DNA from: a virus
IMG/VR virus record: IMGVR_UViG_3300034072_001021
Span: 124,001-188,000 of that record
Length of the DNA stretch: 64,000 bases
Direction: 5' to 3' (one strand)
Positions 60,603-64,000 of this stretch are shown here, one piece after another. The notes under the pieces were generated by a model. It had not been told where the DNA came from and ran no database searches. It saw only the letters and a program-made list of their open reading frames with translations. Numbering within the stretch: the first letter of the stretch is position 1; every line of letters begins with the position of its first letter. The translations under genes and the position numbers were made by a program.

Positions 60603-61427
60603 TTAACGCTTAGGGCCAACGATATAGCGAAGCAGTCTGCGATGCTGCTCTTTGTTTGCCATGACCGATGCCTTTCTCCATTTGTCACGGAGATGCTCTT
60701 TGTACATGGTGTTGGCATCGGCGTACGAATCAACGATCTCACGAATACGGCCTAGCGAGGCACCACCACGGATAGCACCTTCATCGAGTTCGATGATAGC
60801 GCGGTTGTAGATGAATGCTTTCGTAGCCAGAATAACCAATTCGGTGAACGGATCTGCAAAACTGGACGGGATGTTCTGCAGGTTCGGATCGTGACTGACC
60901 AGACAACGCAGATAGGCAATGCCGGGGATGCGTGCCATGTTGGTAACCATGACAGTGTTGTCGGCTACCAGTGTGCAGTAGGCAGTCTGGAGTTGAGTCC
61001 ACGGGATGTTGGACTGAATGACCCCCTGAACAGCTTCCAGAACAGCTGAACGATCTTCAGAGATCACACCGGTATGACCTAGTGCATGACCTTGACCATA
61101 ACCCACGCCGTAGACTTCAGTGATACTGCGACCTTGAGTCAGATCTTTAGGGATACGGTAGATCATCGTCCAGTTGTCGACACGCTCAACCTCAGCGTTG
61201 TTCAATGGGACGAAGATCTCGACACCGGAACTGAGATCCAGGTCAACCAGCACACGGGCTTCAATGACCTGACGACGAATCACTGTGTCAGTGCTGATGC
61301 CGGTGCTGTAATCACGTACGAGGCCGTCTTTGGTCGGATCGTAACGCGTCGGTGAAAAGGTGTAACGAAGCACTTCACGAGGGATTTCGAACTTAACCCT
61401 GTCCAGTGCAACCGTGATAAGATCCAT
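60603..61427 (-). CDS. Hypothetical protein, 274 aa, probable virion structural
   Basis: ATG at 61425-61427 (MDLITVALDRVKFEIPREVL). A strand-rich N-terminal half (EIFVPLNNAEVERVDNWTMI) precedes a helical C-terminal third (DEGAIRGGASLGRIREIVDS) that ends basic (KEQHRRLLRYIVGPKR). Lone minus-strand gene among small plus-strand genes, a placement shared by virion genes here. It may be a neck or head-tail connector type protein, but there is no motif to decide. Confidence 0.72.
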   Translation of the reverse strand: MDLITVALDRVKFEIPREVLRYTFSPTRYDPTKDGLVRDYSTGISTDTVIRRQVIEARVLVDLDLSSGVEIFVPLNNAEVERVDNWTMIYRIPKDLTQGRSITEVYGVGYGQGHALGHTGVISEDRSAVLEAVQGVIQSNIPWTQLQTAYCTLVADNTVMVTNMARIPGIAYLRCLVSHDPNLQNIPSSFADPFTELVILATKAFIYNRAIIELDEGAIRGGASLGRIREIVDSYADANTMYKEHLRDKWRKASVMANKEQHRRLLRYIVGPKR

Positions 61428-61454
61428 GGATGCAAACCTCTATAAACAAAAGTA

Positions 61455-61480
61455 CACATGATTGGTTTCCAATCTATGTG
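61455..61480. promoter_or_regulatory. Imperfect 26-bp inverted repeat
   Basis: CACAT-GATTGG-TTT-CCAATC-T-ATGTG, with one unpaired base, lies in the divergent gap upstream of the tubulin-like gene. A second small palindrome, TGACCT-TCAT-AGGTCA, is at 61500-61515. Either could be an operator or RNA hairpin. Confidence 0.45.
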
Positions 61481-61553
61481 CTAAATGGCTATCTTTGTTT
61501 GACCTTCATAGGTCATGACCCATTTCGATCTGAAGGATAATCGAATATTCTAC

Positions 61554-61569
61554 GGGAATACATTATCCA
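61554..61569 (+). promoter_or_regulatory. Putative phage promoter element (ATACATTATCCA)
   Basis: GGGAATACATTATCCA is ~62 bases upstream of the ATG at 61632 of the tubulin-like gene. Confidence 0.45.
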
Positions 61570-61631
61570 TGTACAGAGACATACGAATTTCTGTTTTACA
61601 ACCCGCAACATCATCCATTGAGGAGATACAC

Positions 61632-62621
61632 ATGCAACAAGGTCTTTCTACCCGTCCTGTTGGTAAAGTGAGGATCTATGGGTGCGGCGGAGGTGGCGTA
61701 AACATCGGTAAAGAGTACATCGAAAACGGTCACTCTGCCGATCTCGCCAACATCGAAGTCGCCTTCATCGACACCTCCGACTCGAACCTCGAAGACCGCC
61801 TGGTCGATCGCACCTGGCTCTTCGATCAACTCGACGGCTCCGGCGCTATCCGCAACAGCAACGACAAGACCATCGCCAAGCACATCCCCGACATCCTGCG
61901 CAAGTTCGAGCCGGGCGACGTCAACATCGTGATCTTCACCCTGGCCGGTGGTACTGGTTCGGTAGCTGGTCCGCTGATCCTGAAGCAACTGCTGGAAGAC
62001 GGCCACATGGCCATGGCCGTGGTCATCGGTGCCAAGCAATCCCTGCGCAACGCCGAGAACACCATCGCTTCGGTCAAGACCCTCGACGCCATCGCTCGTG
62101 CCTCCGGTAAGCCGGTCATCATGCACCTGGGCTTCAACGCCAGCAAGTCCGTCTCCGACGCCGATGTCGACCGTGAAGCTCACGGCATGATCTCTGCTCT
62201 GTCGGTACTGTGCTCGCGTCGTAACCACGGCCTGGACACCGCAGACCTGCGTTCGTTCTTCGACTTCACCAAGTCGACCGGCGCTCCTGCTCAACTGGCT
62301 CGCATCCATGTGACCGACAACGTCGACTTCTTCGATCGCACCATGAACAACGGCGGCCTGTCGGCTGCTTACCTGTTGCGTGAGCAGAACGACGAGACCC
62401 CCGGCACCTTCGTACCCTACTGCACCTACGGCACCATGCCGTCGATCGCGCAGTTCAACAGCAGCCTGTTCTTCGGTATCGAGAACGGTACGCTGGCGGA
62501 CTTCCGTGAGCACGTGCAGCAACTGCAGAAGGAAATCGACATGCAGAAGCGCACCACCAGCGAGGCCGTTGGCTTCCTCGGCGCTGATGACAAGCTGTCC
62601 GACACCGGTCTGGTGTTGTAA
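61632..62621 (+). CDS. FtsZ/tubulin-superfamily GTPase (PhuZ-type phage cytoskeleton candidate)
   Basis: The start is ATG at 61632 behind GAGGAGAT (329 aa); the longer frame begins inside the leader. N-terminal IYGCGGGGVNIG (15-26) matches the FtsZ GxGGGGxN nucleotide loop. AGGTGSVAG (105-113) is a variant of the tubulin signature GGGTG[ST]G. NHGLDTADLRSFF (199-211) matches the T7 synergy loop, with D203 and D206 in place of the catalytic FtsZ acids. These residues support GTP binding, polymerisation and hydrolysis. Codon bias is very strong. phiKZ-group PhuZ forms the filaments that centre the phage nucleus and carry capsids. Confidence 0.85.
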   Translation: MQQGLSTRPVGKVRIYGCGGGGVNIGKEYIENGHSADLANIEVAFIDTSDSNLEDRLVDRTWLFDQLDGSGAIRNSNDKTIAKHIPDILRKFEPGDVNIVIFTLAGGTGSVAGPLILKQLLEDGHMAMAVVIGAKQSLRNAENTIASVKTLDAIARASGKPVIMHLGFNASKSVSDADVDREAHGMISALSVLCSRRNHGLDTADLRSFFDFTKSTGAPAQLARIHVTDNVDFFDRTMNNGGLSAAYLLREQNDETPGTFVPYCTYGTMPSIAQFNSSLFFGIENGTLADFREHVQQLQKEIDMQKRTTSEAVGFLGADDKLSDTGLVL

Positions 62622-62632
62622 GTAGCATTGAG

Positions 62633-62658
62633 GACTGTGGGAGGAAACTCCCACAGTC
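62633..62658 (+). terminator. Hairpin terminator
   Basis: GACTGTGGGAG pairs with CTCCCACAGTC over a GAAA tetraloop, followed by TTTATGCCG. It closes the tubulin-like gene. Confidence 0.9.
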
Positions 62659-62695
62659 TTTATGCCGTCTCTGATTAAACCGATAAGGACACGCA

Positions 62696-63157
62696 ATGAG
62701 TAACAGTAAAGCTCCAAATGCAGTAGTCGTCTCTGCACAACGCTTGCAAGATCTGCGTGATCTTTGCCAACCTTCGAATTTCAATACCACTGAGCAAGCA
62801 CACAATGCCTTGCACGACGGTATCAGCAAACTGCTGAATGAGCGCAACGGTGTTGAGATCGTTCCTCATCGACTGATGATCGCCGATCGTTTCAAAGTAA
62901 ACAAAGATTCTGAAGAAGTCTGGATCGTCACTGATCGCATTCGTGAATCTACGATCAACTTTAGTTCGTCCATCGTCCATGGCCTTGAGATCAATTCGTT
63001 CATAACGTCGAAGCCAGATAGGCTAATCGTGGTAACTGACACCGGTAGTAAAGACGGATACCTGAATCTTGATACGGGTATTCTGTACGAAACTATCGAC
63101 GGCATTGACATGACAATCGATCATGTCAATAAAGTCTATCTCATCAGCCAGCTTTAA
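62696..63157 (+). CDS. Hypothetical protein, 153 aa
   Basis: ATG at 62696 follows ATAAGGACACGCA. Soluble alpha/beta protein (MSNSKAPNAVVVSAQRLQDL) with a strand-rich C-terminal half (SFITSKPDRLIVVTDTGSKD). Family unknown. First of at least three plus-strand genes running off the window. Confidence 0.78.
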   Translation: MSNSKAPNAVVVSAQRLQDLRDLCQPSNFNTTEQAHNALHDGISKLLNERNGVEIVPHRLMIADRFKVNKDSEEVWIVTDRIRESTINFSSSIVHGLEINSFITSKPDRLIVVTDTGSKDGYLNLDTGILYETIDGIDMTIDHVNKVYLISQL

Positions 63158-63171
63158 CCAGGAGCATCATC

Positions 63172-63891
63172 ATGCAAGTTACCGTAACCGATAAAGGCAC
63201 CATCCTCGACGCCGATGGCAAGCCGATGTATCAGCTGATCACTGAACCACATCGCACCGATGCGTTCATGTACGAAGATACCTTCGGCGGTGCCATCCTG
63301 ATGCGCGTAGGCTTCATCTCTCCGATCCCGCCGCGCCATCTCGATAACGGCGATTACGTCCATGACTCGCGCCCGATCGCATGGCCGCTCATCCATCCGT
63401 ACTGGGTAGTGCGCATGTCCGAAGACGCGAACATGATGATGGCCTACGTCGAGTCCGTCGATGATCTCAAAGTCTACTGGCCCGAAGCTACCGAGATCAC
63501 TGTGTTCGAAGAGAACGTCACCAAGTACCGTTTCAACAGTAACTTCCAGAAGCCGTCCTGGCTGGCCGAAGTACATCATCCGGACTTCAAGGTACTGCCG
63601 CACCGTCTGGGCGCATTCCGCATCTTCAATCCGAACGATGCAGATCTGAACATCATCGGCTTCGGTCCGGACGTCGACTACGCCGTCCAGCTGAACAACC
63701 ACAAGCTGGAATACGGCGTCCATGACAACGCCGAGTTCCAGGAAATGTACGATGGTCTCGAGAACGGCTGGCGCGATCTGCAGATCGAATACTACCCGGC
63801 CGAAACCATCGAGCTGGCCGAGAAGAAAGCCAAAGAACTGATCGCGTTCCACACCCCGATGGCCGAGATCCCGACCGAACTCCACATCTAA
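63172..63891 (+). CDS. Hypothetical protein, 239 aa
   Basis: ATG at 63172 follows CAGGAGCATCATC. Strong codon bias. The protein is strand-rich with many Pro, Tyr and Trp (PIPPRHLDNGDYVHDSRPIA, SWLAEVHHPDFKVLPHRLGA) and a C-terminal Lys/Glu helix (AETIELAEKKAKELIAFHTP). No enzyme motif I recognise. It is read with the previous gene. Confidence 0.8.
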   Translation: MQVTVTDKGTILDADGKPMYQLITEPHRTDAFMYEDTFGGAILMRVGFISPIPPRHLDNGDYVHDSRPIAWPLIHPYWVVRMSEDANMMMAYVESVDDLKVYWPEATEITVFEENVTKYRFNSNFQKPSWLAEVHHPDFKVLPHRLGAFRIFNPNDADLNIIGFGPDVDYAVQLNNHKLEYGVHDNAEFQEMYDGLENGWRDLQIEYYPAETIELAEKKAKELIAFHTPMAEIPTELHI

Positions 63892-63901
63892 GGAAAACCA
63901 C

Positions 63902-64000
63902 ATGGCGCAGGTAATCATTGCAACCGTACGTGTCGACAACCTTGACGATCACTATGATCTCTATGCTTACCTGCGTGACTCATGTATCCCGGATGTCAGA
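63902..64000 (+). CDS. Hypothetical protein, 5' fragment
   Basis: ATG at 63902 follows AAGGAAAACC, 10 bases after the preceding stop. The 33 residues visible (MAQVIIATVRVDNLDDHYDL...) continue past the end of the window. Too short for assignment. Confidence 0.75.
   Translation, partial: MAQVIIATVRVDNLDDHYDLYAYLRDSCIPDVR

Noticed and set aside
61515-61631. N-terminal extension of the tubulin-like protein from ATG 61515
   Set aside because: It would run through the promoter-like element; ATG 61632 has a GAGGAGAT ribosome site and begins just before the conserved GGGG loop.
1-64000. tRNA genes, CRISPR arrays, insertion sequences, attachment sites
   Set aside because: None seen: no regularly spaced short repeats, no transposase or integrase motifs, no cloverleaf with TTC loop.

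Overview
The window is 64 kb of a giant tailed bacteriophage (jumbo myovirus) of the phiKZ type. The evidence is a contractile-tail set (sheath, tube, spike, PAAR tip), a large terminase, a herpes/T4-type prohead protease, a multisubunit RNA polymerase encoded in pieces with the beta-prime DFDGD motif, a giant tail protein with a lytic transglycosylase domain, and an FtsZ/tubulin-family GTPase. From memory the neighbourhoods resemble phiKZ blocks: protease, internal proteins, virion RNAP beta and beta-prime, then the transglycosylase giant; RNase H, RecA-like protein and beta C-terminus; TerL with sheath and tube. I could not align anything, so these counterparts are recalled. The host is probably a gamma-proteobacterium such as Pseudomonas, judged only from the relatives. 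I found no tRNA, CRISPR array, integrase or insertion sequence.

Layout. 1-3.9 kb: a 3'-truncated tail fibre with exact 61-residue repeats, an unknown protein, the PAAR tip and the central spike. 3.9-19.2 kb: mostly plus-strand DNA-metabolism and accessory genes (SbcC/Rad50-like ATPase, spanin-like pair, RNase H, RecA-fold ATPase, RNAP beta C-terminal piece, NADAR-like protein) with single virion genes inserted on the minus strand. 19.2-27.7 kb: two large minus-strand virion proteins. 27.8-39.7 kb: the virion RNAP and head-maturation block. 39.8-44.5 kb: small, probably early genes, including tiny membrane proteins and a very codon-biased 159-residue protein. 44.6-57.3 kb: tail tube, sheath, three probable tail structural proteins, terminase and two probable virion proteins. 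57.4-64 kb: small genes, a G-rich non-coding stretch, and the tubulin/FtsZ-like gene.

How it fits together. The prohead protease at 36.2 kb probably cuts after S-x-E; S-M-E or S-L-E sites occur in the protease itself, in two internal head proteins beside it, in two isolated minus-strand proteins and three times in RNAP beta, which suggests co-packaging and processing. RNAP beta stops just after the catalytic GDK...K segment and its C-terminal piece lies about 15 kb to the left. Transcription units change strand often. Each convergent junction but one carries a strong hairpin, several sharing a GCATA/TATGC base, and many plus-strand units begin with an ATACAT-type element. Two membrane-protein operons share a two-hairpin leader that puts the ribosome binding site in the second hairpin.
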